A stretch of DNA of 64,000 nt from Acidipila sp. (GTDB lineage: Bacteria; Acidobacteriota; Terriglobia; Acidiferrales; UBA7541). Below the pieces are notes generated by a model. The model saw nothing but the letters and a program-made list of their open reading frames with translations, searched no databases and was not told the origin of the DNA. The stretch is from assembly GCA_010365215.1 (NCBI GenBank), contig JAAFGT010000008.1, positions 1-64,000 on the forward strand. Direction: 5' to 3'. Below, in pieces: positions 48,812-57,836 of the stretch (within the stretch, counting starts at the first letter, position 1; each line of letters starts with the position of its first letter). The translations under genes and the position numbers were made by a program.

Positions 48812-50479
48812 CTACGCGAATCCGATCTTCTGTCCCGTCACCACCACCGAATGCTTCAGGAATTTCTCGTCATTGTGATACGGAAAATCCGACCGGTAAT
48901 GTCCTCCGCGGCTCTCTTCTCTGGCCAGCGCCGAGCGCGCGATCAGCCGGCCGAGCAGCCAAAGATTATGCAGTTCGAGGCCGTTCCGCGAAGGAATTTC
49001 AGGGCTGGGCACCTCCAGCGCGGAGAGCTGTTCGATGGCTCGCGTCAGGTCGCGACCATTGCGCAGAATGCCGACCTCTTTCCACATGATGTTCTGAATG
49101 CAGCCGAGCGTCTCTTGCCGCGCAGACTCGCTCGAGTCGGCCGCGGCGGTATCACTCGCGGCGGTCTTTGACGCTCGCTGAGTCTCCGCGCCGGTCACTG
49201 CGGTACCGGATTTTTTAGGCTTGCCCGCTTTGCTGGATTGCTTCTCCCATTTTTCTTTCAGCATGGCCTGCCCGGCGCGCGCGCCAAACACCAGGCCTTC
49301 CAGCAGGGAATTGCTGGCCAGCCGGTTTGCTCCGTGTACGCCTGTCGCCGCAGTTTCACCGGCCGCGTAGAGTCCCGGCAAGCTGGTTTGGCCCTGCAGA
49401 TCCGTCTTCACCCCGCCCATGGCGTAATGCGCCGCCGGGCGAACGGGAATCACTTCGCTGGTGATGTCCACACCATAGCGCAGGCAGGTGGCATAAATTC
49501 TCGGAAAGCGCTTGCGGATGTAATCCGCCTTCAGATGTGTGAGGTCCAGGAACACGAATTCGCTTGCGGTGCGCTCCATCTCCGCCACGATCGCACGCGA
49601 TACTACGTCGCGCGGCGCCAGCTCTCCCGCCTCGTTGTAACGCTTCATGAACCGTTCCAGGTCGACATTGCGCAGGATGCCGCCCTCGCCACGCAGCGCT
49701 TCCGAAAGCAGGAAATGCGGCGCGCCTTTCACCGCCAGCGCCGTGGGGTGGAACTGCACAAACTCCAGGTCGGAGAGCATCGCGCCGGCCTCGTACGCGA
49801 TGGCCATGCCATCGCCGGTGGCTACGGACGGATTCGTGGTCTCGCGATACACTTGCCCCAGCCCGCCCGTCGCCAGCATCACCGCGCTGGCGCCTACCCC
49901 GTGCACGCGATTCTCTTTTTCATCGAGGTAACGCAGCCCGGTAACCCGTCCAGCATCTTGCAGCAGCTCCGTGGTGAAGGCGTGCGCGTGAAAGTGCAAA
50001 TTGCGCAGCGCCTGAGCCTTGGCCAGCAGCGCGCGCGCGATCTCCTTGCCCGTAGAATCGCCCTGCGCGTGCAAAATTCGCGACCTGCTATGCGCCGCTT
50101 CTCGCGTGAATGCCAGCTTGATGCCGGCGCGATCGAACTCGGTGCCCCATTCGATCAGCTCCAGGATGTATTTAGGACCTTCCTCCACCAGTACGCGCAC
50201 CGCTTCTGGGTTGCACAGCCCATCGCCCGCCTGCAACGTGTCGTGCTCGTGCAAACCGATCTCATCCTCGTCGGAAAGCGCCGCAGCAATGCCTCCCTGA
50301 GCCCACTCCGTGGCCGAGTCGGTCAGCCCGGACTTGGCCAGCACCAGCACGTTGGCTCCGGCGTTGCCCAGTTCCACGGCGGTGCGCAGTCCGGCGATGC
50401 CGCAGCCCACCACCGCGAAGTCCACCGCATGGGCGTCGAGAGCCTTCATGCCGACAGCATTTACGTCGCTCGATTTCAT
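48812..50479 (-). CDS. nadB: L-aspartate oxidase NadB
   Basis: NadB oxidises L-aspartate to iminoaspartate, the first step of de novo NAD synthesis. The 555-residue flavoprotein has the FAD loop GCGIAG at 25-30, the succinate-dehydrogenase-type strings RILHAQGDSTGKEIARAL and RPAAHYAMGGVKTDLQGQ, and the late flavin strand GANRLASNSLLEGLVFG. A linker of about 45 residues rich in Lys, Ser, Ala and Thr (KSGTAVTGAETQRASKTAAS) then separates the FAD part from the C-terminal helical domain. Most NadB proteins have a much shorter link. No nadA or nadC lies next to it. Confidence 0.93.
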   Translation of the reverse strand: MKSSDVNAVGMKALDAHAVDFAVVGCGIAGLRTAVELGNAGANVLVLAKSGLTDSATEWAQGGIAAALSDEDEIGLHEHDTLQAGDGLCNPEAVRVLVEEGPKYILELIEWGTEFDRAGIKLAFTREAAHSRSRILHAQGDSTGKEIARALLAKAQALRNLHFHAHAFTTELLQDAGRVTGLRYLDEKENRVHGVGASAVMLATGGLGQVYRETTNPSVATGDGMAIAYEAGAMLSDLEFVQFHPTALAVKGAPHFLLSEALRGEGGILRNVDLERFMKRYNEAGELAPRDVVSRAIVAEMERTASEFVFLDLTHLKADYIRKRFPRIYATCLRYGVDITSEVIPVRPAAHYAMGGVKTDLQGQTSLPGLYAAGETAATGVHGANRLASNSLLEGLVFGARAGQAMLKEKWEKQSSKAGKPKKSGTAVTGAETQRASKTAASDTAAADSSESARQETLGCIQNIMWKEVGILRNGRDLTRAIEQLSALEVPSPEIPSRNGLELHNLWLLGRLIARSALAREESRGGHYRSDFPYHNDEKFLKHSVVVTGQKIGFA

Positions 50480-50512
50480 GCGCGCTGCGTATGCTGCATT
50501 CTGAATTCGTAT

Positions 50513-50521
50513 GTTAGCACG
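50513..50521 (-). promoter_or_regulatory. Extended -10 candidate before nadB
   Basis: On the minus strand TGCTAACAT (TAACAT, four of six, with TG extension) lies 34 bases upstream of the nadB ATG at 50479. It faces a similar element for aroB across the divergent region. Confidence 0.35.
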
Positions 50522-50616
50522 AACCTGCAGCCCCTCCGGATTTCCGGGTTACCGCCAAAGCGAGCGGCGACCGCCGCGCTGCCCGCGTTCACCTCTCTAT
50601 TCTTCTAGAATTCGTG

Positions 50617-50625
50617 TGCTAGAGT
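50617..50625 (+). promoter_or_regulatory. Extended -10 candidate before aroB
   Basis: TGCTAGAGT (TAGAGT, four of six, with TG extension) ends 13 bases before the aroB ATG at 50638, leaving a leader of about six bases without ribosome site. Confidence 0.35.
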
Positions 50626-50637
50626 AGGCTACTCGTC

Positions 50638-51774
50638 ATGAACACGATTTCCGTCGAGACTCCTTCCGCCTCCTACACCATCGAATGCGGGCGTGGCGCT
50701 ATCTCCCGCGCCGGTTCGCTGGTGGCCTCGCTGGCTCCGGCCAGCGGCATCTATTTTCTTTCCTCCCCACCCGTTTGGAAGCACTGTGGCCCGTTGCTCT
50801 TGCGAAGCTTTCGCGGCAACATTGCCGGCAAATCCAAACGCGTTGCCGCTGCGAATCCCGTCCTCTTTCGCGATGGCGAGCAGTTCAAAACAATGCGCAC
50901 GGTCGAAACGCTTTGCCGGGCGCTGGTCCGTGCCGGCGCGGATCGCCAGGCGCTGCTGGTTGCCGTCGGCGGCGGCGTCGTTGGCGACGTCGCCGGTTTC
51001 GCTGCCGCCTCCTATCTTCGCGGCGTTCGCGTGGTGCACATCCCCACGACTCTGGTGGCCCAGGTGGATTCCTCCATCGGCGGAAAGACCGGCGTCAATT
51101 TACCGGAAGGGAAAAATCTTGCCGGCGCGTTTCATCAGCCCGCGCTGGTTCTCGTCGATCCCGATCTCCTGCGTTCGCTTCCAGACCGCCAGTTCCGCTC
51201 GGGCCTGTACGAGGTTATCAAGTACGGCGTGCTCGGCGATCGAGGCCTTTTCGATTTTCTGGAAAATCGCATGACTCAGATTCTCGCGCGTGACCGCGCT
51301 TCACTCAACTGGATTATCCCGCGGTGCATCAGCGCCAAGGCGGCCATCGTCAGCGGCGACGAACGCGAGGCCGGCGCGCGCGAGAGCCTCAACCTCGGCC
51401 ACACCTTTGGCCATGCGCTTGAATCGCTCACGCGTTATCGCCGCTTTCTCCACGGGGAGGCGGTGGGATGGGGCATGGTCGCCGCGGCACGTCTCGCCGT
51501 CGAAGCCACGCGGCTTTCTTCCGCCGACGCCCGGCGCATCGAGCGCCTTATTTACGCCGCAGGCCCGCTCCCCGCCATCCCTGCGTTCCCCGCCTCACGC
51601 TGGCTGGCGGCCATGCGCTCGGATAAGAAGACGCGCGCGGGCCGCTTACGATTTATACTCCCGCGAAAAATTGGCGAGGTTTCCGCCGTGGACGGAGTTT
51701 CCGAAAAGTTGGTTGGCCGCGTCATCGGAAATGTTACCCGCGATGCCGCGCGGCGTCGAGAAGGGCAGCGCTAA
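50638..51774 (+). CDS. aroB: 3-dehydroquinate synthase
   Basis: AroB turns DAHP into 3-dehydroquinate, the second shikimate-pathway step, using NAD and a metal. The 378-residue protein has the NAD loop GGGVVGDVAGFAAA, the IPTTLVAQVDSSIGGKTGVN signature and the metal-site strings SGLYEVIKYG and NLGHTFGHALE. All core strings are intact. It is followed one base later by the acyl-CoA synthetase ATG, so translation is coupled. No other shikimate gene is visible in the window. Confidence 0.96.
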   Translation: MNTISVETPSASYTIECGRGAISRAGSLVASLAPASGIYFLSSPPVWKHCGPLLLRSFRGNIAGKSKRVAAANPVLFRDGEQFKTMRTVETLCRALVRAGADRQALLVAVGGGVVGDVAGFAAASYLRGVRVVHIPTTLVAQVDSSIGGKTGVNLPEGKNLAGAFHQPALVLVDPDLLRSLPDRQFRSGLYEVIKYGVLGDRGLFDFLENRMTQILARDRASLNWIIPRCISAKAAIVSGDEREAGARESLNLGHTFGHALESLTRYRRFLHGEAVGWGMVAAARLAVEATRLSSADARRIERLIYAAGPLPAIPAFPASRWLAAMRSDKKTRAGRLRFILPRKIGEVSAVDGVSEKLVGRVIGNVTRDAARRREGQR

Positions 51775-51775
51775 G

Positions 51776-53416
51776 ATGAGTTCCGGCGCGCGCGATCCGC
51801 TTTTTGGAACCATGATGGACTTCCCGCTGGTTCTCCCCCAGATCCTCGAACGCGCTGCGAGAATTTTCCCCAAAGTTGAAATTGTCTCCCGGCGGCCCGA
51901 TAAATCTGTGGCCCGTTCCCACTACGCGGATTTTGCCCGCCGTGCAAGAGCGCTTGCCGCGGGCCTTCTGGCGAGCGGACTGCGCCGCGGAGACCGCGTG
52001 GCCACGCTGCAGTGGAATCACCAATTCCACCTGGAAGCGTATTTCGGCGTTCCGGCCGCCGGCGCGATTCTGCACACATTAAATTTGCGTCTGCACCCCG
52101 ACGAGCTGGCCTTCATCATCCAGCACGCCGCGGATCGATTTCTCCTGATCGATGACGTGCTCCTCCCGTTGCTCGAAAAACTCTCCTCCAAAGTTCACTT
52201 CGAGCGCGTCTGGGTTGTTCCGTTTTCCGGCCAGCCGCTACCCGCCGGTTGGGAGAGTTATGAGTCTCTGCTTGCCGGCGCCCCGGCCGATTTCAAATAT
52301 CCCACGCTCAACGAAAACGAAGCAGCGGCCATGTGCTACACCTCGGGCACCACCGGAAAGCCCAAGGGAGTGCTCTATTCTCACCGCGCGCTCGTTCTGC
52401 ACTCCATGAACATGACTGCTGCCGACACACTGGCGGTCAGCGAACGGGACGTGGTGCTGATCGCAGCTTCCATGTTCCACGCCAATGCCTGGGGTTTCCC
52501 TTACGTTGCGACCATGGTCGGCGCCAAGCAGGTCTTTCCCGGCCCGCATCTCGACGGCGAAAGTTTTCTCGATCTCCTCGCCTCCGAGCGCGTCACGCTC
52601 ACCAATGGCGTGCCTACTATCTGGATTGGCGTCCTCGACGCGCTCAATCGCAACCCGGGCCGCTGGAAACTCGCTCCTGGGTTGCGCGAGCTTTGCGCGG
52701 GCTCGGCGCCGCCGGAGGCGCTCTTCCGCGGTCTCGATGGGCACGGTATCGAATTGCTCCACGCCTGGGGCATGACCGAAACCACGCCCCTGGCCAGCTT
52801 CGGCCGCCTCAGTCCGGTAATGCGGCGTCGCTCACCTGACGAACAGTATTCCGCGCGCGCCATGCAGGGTCGCGAGGCGCCTTTTGTAAACCTGCGCGCC
52901 ATGGCTGGCGACCAGGAAGTTCCCTGGGATGGCTGCACGCTCGGCGAGCTGCACGTTCGCGGCGCGTGGATCGCCGCAAGCTATTACGAACTGCCCGAAG
53001 CGCGGGATCGCTGGACCGAAGACGGCTGGTTCCGCACCGGCGACGTGGCGGCTATCTCCCCGGACGGGACCATCCGCATTGCCGACCGCAGCAAAGACCT
53101 GATCAAGTCCGGCGGCGAGTGGATCAGTTCGGTGGACGTGGAAAACGCGCTCATGGCGCATCCCGCGGTGAAAGAAGCTGCGGTGATCGGCGTCGCTCAC
53201 CCCAAATGGCAGGAGCGCCCGCTGGCGGTGGTGGTCTGCCGCGAAGGAGTGCAGCCCACGCCCGACGAGCTGCGCGAATTTCTCGCTGCGCGCTTCGCCA
53301 AGTGGCAACTGCCCGACGCGTTCGTGTTCATCGCTGAGATTCCCCGGACTTCCGTGGGCAAGTTTCAGAAATCGCGGCTGCGCGAAATGTACAGCGATTG
53401 GAAATGGGAATCGTAG
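51776..53416 (+). CDS. Fatty-acyl-CoA synthetase (AMP-forming)
   Basis: An acyl-adenylate-forming ligase of 546 residues from the ATG at 51776, right after the aroB stop. The P-loop-like motif [12 protein letters not shown] lies at about 187-198. Other ANL motifs are [11 protein letters not shown], the hinge region [10 protein letters not shown] and [15 protein letters not shown], and the catalytic Lys in [13 protein letters not shown]. The layout matches medium/long-chain fatty acid ligases related to FadD and AlkK. Chain length cannot be read. It overlaps ubiE, which follows, by 13 bases. Partner genes of beta-oxidation are not adjacent. Confidence 0.93.
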   Translation: MSSGARDPLFGTMMDFPLVLPQILERAARIFPKVEIVSRRPDKSVARSHYADFARRARALAAGLLASGLRRGDRVATLQWNHQFHLEAYFGVPAAGAILHTLNLRLHPDELAFIIQHAADRFLLIDDVLLPLLEKLSSKVHFERVWVVPFSGQPLPAGWESYESLLAGAPADFKYPTLNENEAAAMCYTSGTTGKPKGVLYSHRALVLHSMNMTAADTLAVSERDVVLIAASMFHANAWGFPYVATMVGAKQVFPGPHLDGESFLDLLASERVTLTNGVPTIWIGVLDALNRNPGRWKLAPGLRELCAGSAPPEALFRGLDGHGIELLHAWGMTETTPLASFGRLSPVMRRRSPDEQYSARAMQGREAPFVNLRAMAGDQEVPWDGCTLGELHVRGAWIAASYYELPEARDRWTEDGWFRTGDVAAISPDGTIRIADRSKDLIKSGGEWISSVDVENALMAHPAVKEAAVIGVAHPKWQERPLAVVVCREGVQPTPDELREFLAARFAKWQLPDAFVFIAEIPRTSVGKFQKSRLREMYSDWKWES

Positions 53417-54204
53417 CAGTGCCGCCGAAACTTCCCGGGACCCGCCCCGAAGGCGCGCAGAACGAAGGCGAATCCTCCGCGCGCATCCGGCAAATGTTCA
53501 GCGACATCGCCCCGCGCTACGATCTGCTGAACCACCTGCTGTCGCTGTCCCTCGACCGCGTGTGGCGGCGGCGCACCGCGGCTGCATTCGATCGCATCCT
53601 GCGCGGTCCACACGCACGCGTTCTTGATCTCTGCTGCGGCACCGGAGATCTCACGCTGGCGCTACAGCGGCGCGCGGAAAAAGCCGGCAACCGGTCTGCG
53701 GCGATATTCGGAAGCGATTTCGCTCATCCCATGCTGGTCCGCGCGAGTCAAAAGAGTTCTGCTCCAGCGGCCAAGCCCGAAGTCCGCTCGAGGGGAATCG
53801 AATACGCGGAAGCCGACGCGCTTCAGCTTCCATTCGCCGACGCCAGCTTCGATCTGGTGACTGCGGCCTTCGGGTTCCGCAATCTGGCAATTTACGATGC
53901 CGGACTTCGCGAGATGTTCCGCCTGCTGCGGCCGGGCGGGGAAGTGGGCATTCTCGAATTCGCCGAACCTACCGGAGCGCTCTTCGGCCCCCTCTACCGG
54001 TTTTATTTTCGACAGATACTGCCGCGGATCGGCGGCGCCGTTTCCGGCCGCGGCTTCGCCTACTCCTACCTGCCCGCCTCGGTGGCAAAGTTTCCAGCAC
54101 CCGATGACCTGGCCGCGATGATGACCCGCGCAGGCTTCGCCAACGTAAGCTTTAAATGTTGGACCGGCGGTACAGTAGCTTTGCACCGTGGCCAAAAACT
54201 TTAA
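53404..54204 (+). CDS. ubiE: UbiE/MenG quinone C-methyltransferase
   Basis: A SAM-dependent methyltransferase that makes menaquinone (or ubiquinone) from its demethyl form. The 266-residue protein has RIRQMFSDIAPRYDLLNHLL at the start, motif I VLDLCCGTGDLTLAL, EADALQLPFADASFDLVTAA, FGFRNL and RLLRPGGEVGILEF. These are family-specific strings. Acidobacteria mostly use menaquinone, so MenG is the more likely role. The ATG at 53404 overlaps the acyl-CoA synthetase end; a GTG at 53419 is an alternative. An insertion of about 20 residues lies in the middle (SQKSSAPAAKPEVRSRG). Confidence 0.92.
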   Translation: MGIVAVPPKLPGTRPEGAQNEGESSARIRQMFSDIAPRYDLLNHLLSLSLDRVWRRRTAAAFDRILRGPHARVLDLCCGTGDLTLALQRRAEKAGNRSAAIFGSDFAHPMLVRASQKSSAPAAKPEVRSRGIEYAEADALQLPFADASFDLVTAAFGFRNLAIYDAGLREMFRLLRPGGEVGILEFAEPTGALFGPLYRFYFRQILPRIGGAVSGRGFAYSYLPASVAKFPAPDDLAAMMTRAGFANVSFKCWTGGTVALHRGQKL

Positions 54205-54317
54205 CCCGTACCCTCAACCGGCTTCCCTCATTTAGGATTGCGGGCCAAGCGACTGCATGACCTTCAACTCATACGCACGCCCTTCGAAGCCCGAGCAGCG
54301 CCCCAAACGCGCATTTG

Positions 54318-54413
54318 TGTCATCCCGAGCGCGGCGAGGGGTCTGCTCTTGCTGAAGCCGCTGGGAATCAGATTGCTCATTGTCAGCTCGAAGCGGGGCT
54401 CTGCGGAATGACA
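54318..54413. repeat. Dispersed intergenic repeat with terminal inverted ends
   Basis: A 96-bp segment begins TGTCATCCCG and ends CGGAATGACA, whose complement is TGTCATTCCG, so the ends match at nine of ten bases. The first 28 bases after TGT match the copy at 35046-35073 at 23 of 28 positions. It lies in the convergent gap between ubiE and the next gene. It resembles a short non-coding repeat element family; no transposase is present. Confidence 0.65.
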
Positions 54414-54445
54414 TCGACCATTTACAGAAAGTAAAGAGGCCAGCT

Positions 54446-56113
54446 CTACGGCAGCTCTCTTGCTGCGCCAGCCGAGACTTTCAGCGTCACAGAGCCATGA
54501 CCGTTTTCTTCGGCTCGCACTTCCACGCCTCTACTCTCAAACGGCTTCAGAAATTCAGGGTCTTGCCACTCATCATTCTGCACACCCTGCCACGCGAAAA
54601 CCTTGTAATCCCCCGGTGCGATTCCCTGGAGTATGAATTTGCCGTTTTGATCGGTCACAACATCTTTATACAGGAGGTAGAGCTTGCGTCTGTTCCCTTC
54701 GGGAATTAGCACGACCGTCGCGCCGGCCACCAACAGGCCATCTGCATCGGCAACCGTACCATCCAATTGGTAGCCCCCCAGGCTGATGACGACCTCCAGG
54801 GGGCCGTGGCTTCCCTCGGTACCAATTTCCAGATTGCGGTTCAGGATATCCTCTCCGTTGATTCGAGCCGATTTCAGGTAGGCCCCGGGCGGCTTTACTA
54901 AGACATTGAACTCATAACTTCCCAAAGCGACATCTGCAAAATGAAAAGTCCCGTCCCGTCGCACCTCAGCTTCAGCACGCGGATATTCCCCATCCTTTGG
55001 CGTTAAAAGAAACTGTAAAGTGGAACGATCGAAAGATTCGCCATTTTCCACGGTTATTCGACCGGTTACTTCGACGCCAGGGGAAAGCGTGAGGTTGATA
55101 TCCTCCAGATTCGCATTGCTTACCTCCACGGGGACCGGCGCTGCGTGCAAAGCTTTCTGTCCCCACGCAACAGCGATGACAAAATAGGATCCCGGCGGCA
55201 CGTTATCTATCTCAAAGCCTCCCTTGATTCCAAACGGATAACCCGGCCCGGGGAAGGCGTTGGTCCCTGAAGTGTTGTCGCGGGATTTCAGATAGACGCA
55301 GCAATGTCCCTTGCCCGGAATGGCACTATAAACATGTCCGCGGATTCGCATCGCTCGCGTGGCAACCAATCTGAAATCGACAGACGGGAGCTCCTGGCCT
55401 GATGCCAGGGTAACGGTTGAGGCCCGGGACACATCCACTGTTCCCGGATAGAAAATCGGAGCATACACGGTGGTGGAAGGTGAGCTTTGTGTATATTCCG
55501 CCCGCACGTAGTAACGGCCTTTCGCCAGACCATAAAGGCGGTACTCTCCGAGGTCGTTCGTAAGAGCGGTTTGACTCGGGGAAAATTTGCGCTGGCCCTC
55601 GTCGACATAGCTTTGCAACGCAACCACCTCGGCATTTGCCACCGGATCGCCGTCTTGATCCGTGATGCGACCGGAGATGACTGCCCACACGGGCATTCGA
55701 ACCAGAAGATTGCTTATTTTCTTTCCGGCATCCAGTGCGAGATTAACGCGATGGCCGTTGGATGGATCCACTCCGACCGTTTCCGTTACGAAACCAGTGC
55801 GGTCCACCTTGAGTTCGTAGTTGCCAGGAGCAATGCCCTCCAGAAAAAAACGCCCGGCGTCGTCGGTAGTTGCGCTGTAGCCACGCGTGTGCTCACCCGC
55901 CGTATAAACCAGGACCTGTGCCTTCCGTATCGGCTCCTCCGTCCCGGCGCGCACCACCACGCCCGCTATTGAGCATGTTGCCGCCTTTTGTGAGACTGGC
56001 GTTGGCTCTACCGGCGTGGTAATTTCTTGGGCGGAAAGGCTGGCCGTCAGAAAGGGGAAGCACACGCTCAGCATGAGCGCGCGCAGCGCGGCGACCTTTC
56101 TGTAGCCACACAT
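54446..56113 (-). CDS. Exported carboxypeptidase-regulatory-like multi-domain protein
   Basis: The 555-residue protein has a signal peptide (MCGYRKVAALRALMLSVCFP, cleavage after LSA at about 28). Repeated beta-sandwich domains of the carboxypeptidase-regulatory type follow: SIAGVVVRAGTEEPIRKAQV, VISGRITDQDGDPVANAEV, VTGRITVENGESF and LDGTVADADGLLVAGATVV, each followed by strings like GRFFLEGIAPGNYELKV or GKFILQGIAPGDYKVFAW. Such proteins are abundant in Acidobacteria, often next to TonB receptors, and may bind the surface. No enzyme site is seen. A TATGAT box lies just before the ATG. Confidence 0.85.
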   Translation of the reverse strand: MCGYRKVAALRALMLSVCFPFLTASLSAQEITTPVEPTPVSQKAATCSIAGVVVRAGTEEPIRKAQVLVYTAGEHTRGYSATTDDAGRFFLEGIAPGNYELKVDRTGFVTETVGVDPSNGHRVNLALDAGKKISNLLVRMPVWAVISGRITDQDGDPVANAEVVALQSYVDEGQRKFSPSQTALTNDLGEYRLYGLAKGRYYVRAEYTQSSPSTTVYAPIFYPGTVDVSRASTVTLASGQELPSVDFRLVATRAMRIRGHVYSAIPGKGHCCVYLKSRDNTSGTNAFPGPGYPFGIKGGFEIDNVPPGSYFVIAVAWGQKALHAAPVPVEVSNANLEDINLTLSPGVEVTGRITVENGESFDRSTLQFLLTPKDGEYPRAEAEVRRDGTFHFADVALGSYEFNVLVKPPGAYLKSARINGEDILNRNLEIGTEGSHGPLEVVISLGGYQLDGTVADADGLLVAGATVVLIPEGNRRKLYLLYKDVVTDQNGKFILQGIAPGDYKVFAWQGVQNDEWQDPEFLKPFESRGVEVRAEENGHGSVTLKVSAGAARELP

Positions 56114-56119
56114 GGACGT

Positions 56120-56125
56120 ATCATA
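56120..56125 (-). promoter_or_regulatory. -10 element suggesting a leaderless transcript
   Basis: On the minus strand TATGAT (five of six to TATAAT) ends seven bases before the ATG at 56113, so transcription would begin at or next to the start codon. No -35 is clear. Confidence 0.4.
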
Positions 56126-56233
56126 CTGCTAACCGGGAAGTGTTTGCACAGATGTCCAATCAGTTTTCTGTAGCTCCACACGCCCGCCGCGCGTGCGTTC
56201 TAAATATTAAGTGTCAAGCTGAGTGCGCCGCCG

Positions 56234-57625
56234 TTACCCCTCGAGGCCCAGCGCTTTAATTTTGTTGAGCAGAGTTTTGTAGGAGACGCCGAGTTTTTCG
56301 GCGGCGCGGGTCTTGTTCCAGCGGCATTCGCGGAGTACGGTTTCGATTTTGAATTTCTCCACGTGGGCTACGGCTCGCCCCGAGACCTCGTCCAGCGTTC
56401 CTTCCCAGGAAAAACCTTCGTCCAGCGCGCCTGCGGGAATTTCGGTGGCCGTGGGCCGAGCCGCGGGGAGGCGCAGGTCGGCGGCGTCGAGGGTTTCGCC
56501 GTCGGCTAGGAGAACGGCGCGCTCGATGGTGTTTTGCAGCTCGCGGATGTTGCCTGGCCAAGGATAGGCGGCGAGGCGCTCTTTGGCGTCTTCGGTCAAG
56601 CGCAATCCGGGCTTGGCCAGCTCGCGCCGGAATTTTTCCAGAAAATGTTCGGCGAGCAGCTGCACGTCCGCGCCGCGCTCGCGCAACGGCGGGATGGTGA
56701 TGGGCACGGCGGAGATGCGGAAGTACAGGTCTTCGCGGAACGTCTTGCCGGCCACCGCGGCATGGAGATCGCGGTTGGTGGCGCAGACGATGCGTGAATC
56801 CACTTCGATGGCTTGCGTGCCGCCCACGCGCTCGAACTGCCTTTCTTCGATTACGCGCAACAGCTTGCTCTGGGTGAGCAGCGGAAGTTCGCCAATTTCG
56901 TCGAGGAACAGCGTGCCGCGGTGGGCCAGCTCCATTTTGCCGGCTTTACGCGCGCCCGCTCCGGTGTACGCGCCCTTTTCGTGGCCGAAGAGCTCATTCT
57001 CCACCAAGCCCTCGGGAATGGCCGCGCAGTTGAGCGCTACGAAGGGTTGATCGCGACGTTTGGAGAGGTGGTGAATGGCGCGCGCAAAAAGCTCCTTGCC
57101 CGTGCCGCTCTCGCCGAGCAGCAGGACGGTGGTTTCCGCCGCGGCTACGCGCTGCACCTGCTGTCCGATTTCGAGGATGGAGGGATGCTCGCCCACGATG
57201 CGCGGAAAGCCGTAACGCGCCGCGTAGTCTTCGCGAAGCACCAGGTTCTCGCGCAGCAGCTCCTGCTGGCGCGCGGCACGCTCGACCAGCAGCCGCAAGT
57301 GGTCGAGGTCCACTGGCTTCTGAATGAAATCGAAGGCGCCTTCCTTCATGGCCGTCACCGCTTCCTCCACCGAGCCGAAGGCGGTCATCAGGATGACAGG
57401 TATGGTGGGGTCGGCTTCTTTTACGCCGCGAAGCACGTCGAGGCCGGAGCAGCCCGGCAGCTTCAGGTCGGTGAGCACCAGCAGGTAGCGCATGCGCCGC
57501 AGCTTATCGAGGGCGGTGGTGCCGTCGGGCGCCTCGTCGACGTTCCACCCGGCGAGTTTCAGCGCTTTGGATAGCACCGCGCGCAGCTCGGCCTTATCCT
57601 CGACCAGCAGCAGCGGTTCCTTCAT
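56234..57625 (-). CDS. Sigma-54-dependent response regulator (NtrC/ZraR type)
   Basis: The 463-residue activator has a receiver with Asp53 in LVLTDLKLPG, an AAA+ domain with Walker A GESGTGKE at 171-178, and a Fis-type helix-turn-helix (CRWNKTRAAEKLGVSYKTLL). The sigma-54 contact loop is GAYTGA (218-223), with Tyr in place of Phe. It is the likely partner of the histidine kinase at 58519; a small exported protein is encoded between them. Since pilD is upstream on the same strand, a role linked to pili or secretion is possible. Targets are unknown. Confidence 0.9.
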   Translation of the reverse strand: MKEPLLLVEDKAELRAVLSKALKLAGWNVDEAPDGTTALDKLRRMRYLLVLTDLKLPGCSGLDVLRGVKEADPTIPVILMTAFGSVEEAVTAMKEGAFDFIQKPVDLDHLRLLVERAARQQELLRENLVLREDYAARYGFPRIVGEHPSILEIGQQVQRVAAAETTVLLLGESGTGKELFARAIHHLSKRRDQPFVALNCAAIPEGLVENELFGHEKGAYTGAGARKAGKMELAHRGTLFLDEIGELPLLTQSKLLRVIEERQFERVGGTQAIEVDSRIVCATNRDLHAAVAGKTFREDLYFRISAVPITIPPLRERGADVQLLAEHFLEKFRRELAKPGLRLTEDAKERLAAYPWPGNIRELQNTIERAVLLADGETLDAADLRLPAARPTATEIPAGALDEGFSWEGTLDEVSGRAVAHVEKFKIETVLRECRWNKTRAAEKLGVSYKTLLNKIKALGLEG

Positions 57626-57713
57626 CCGTACCTCACAGGCGCACCTGATATCCGCAGTTCATATTCGCAGCTCACCGAACTTTCACTGAACCGGGCCGGC
57701 GAAAATTTGCCGT

Positions 57714-57747
57714 AAATAAAAAAACGGCGTCAACTGCAAGGACGCCG
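57714..57747 (-). terminator. Terminator after the coiled-coil protein gene
   Basis: A 7-bp stem CGGCGTC / GACGCCG (57725-57731, 57741-57747) with a nine-base loop is followed on the minus strand by a T-rich run (plus-strand AAATAAAAAAA, 57714-57724). It separates the coiled-coil gene from the response regulator gene, so that regulator may have its own promoter or depend on readthrough. Confidence 0.8.
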
Positions 57748-57836
57748 CTCTCTGCGCGAAGTTTCCCCGCCGGACTCTTCGCCAGTACGTTTGCTGATTT
57801 TGGTTTCGTGCCGCGCAATATTCGCGGCTGCGGCGG

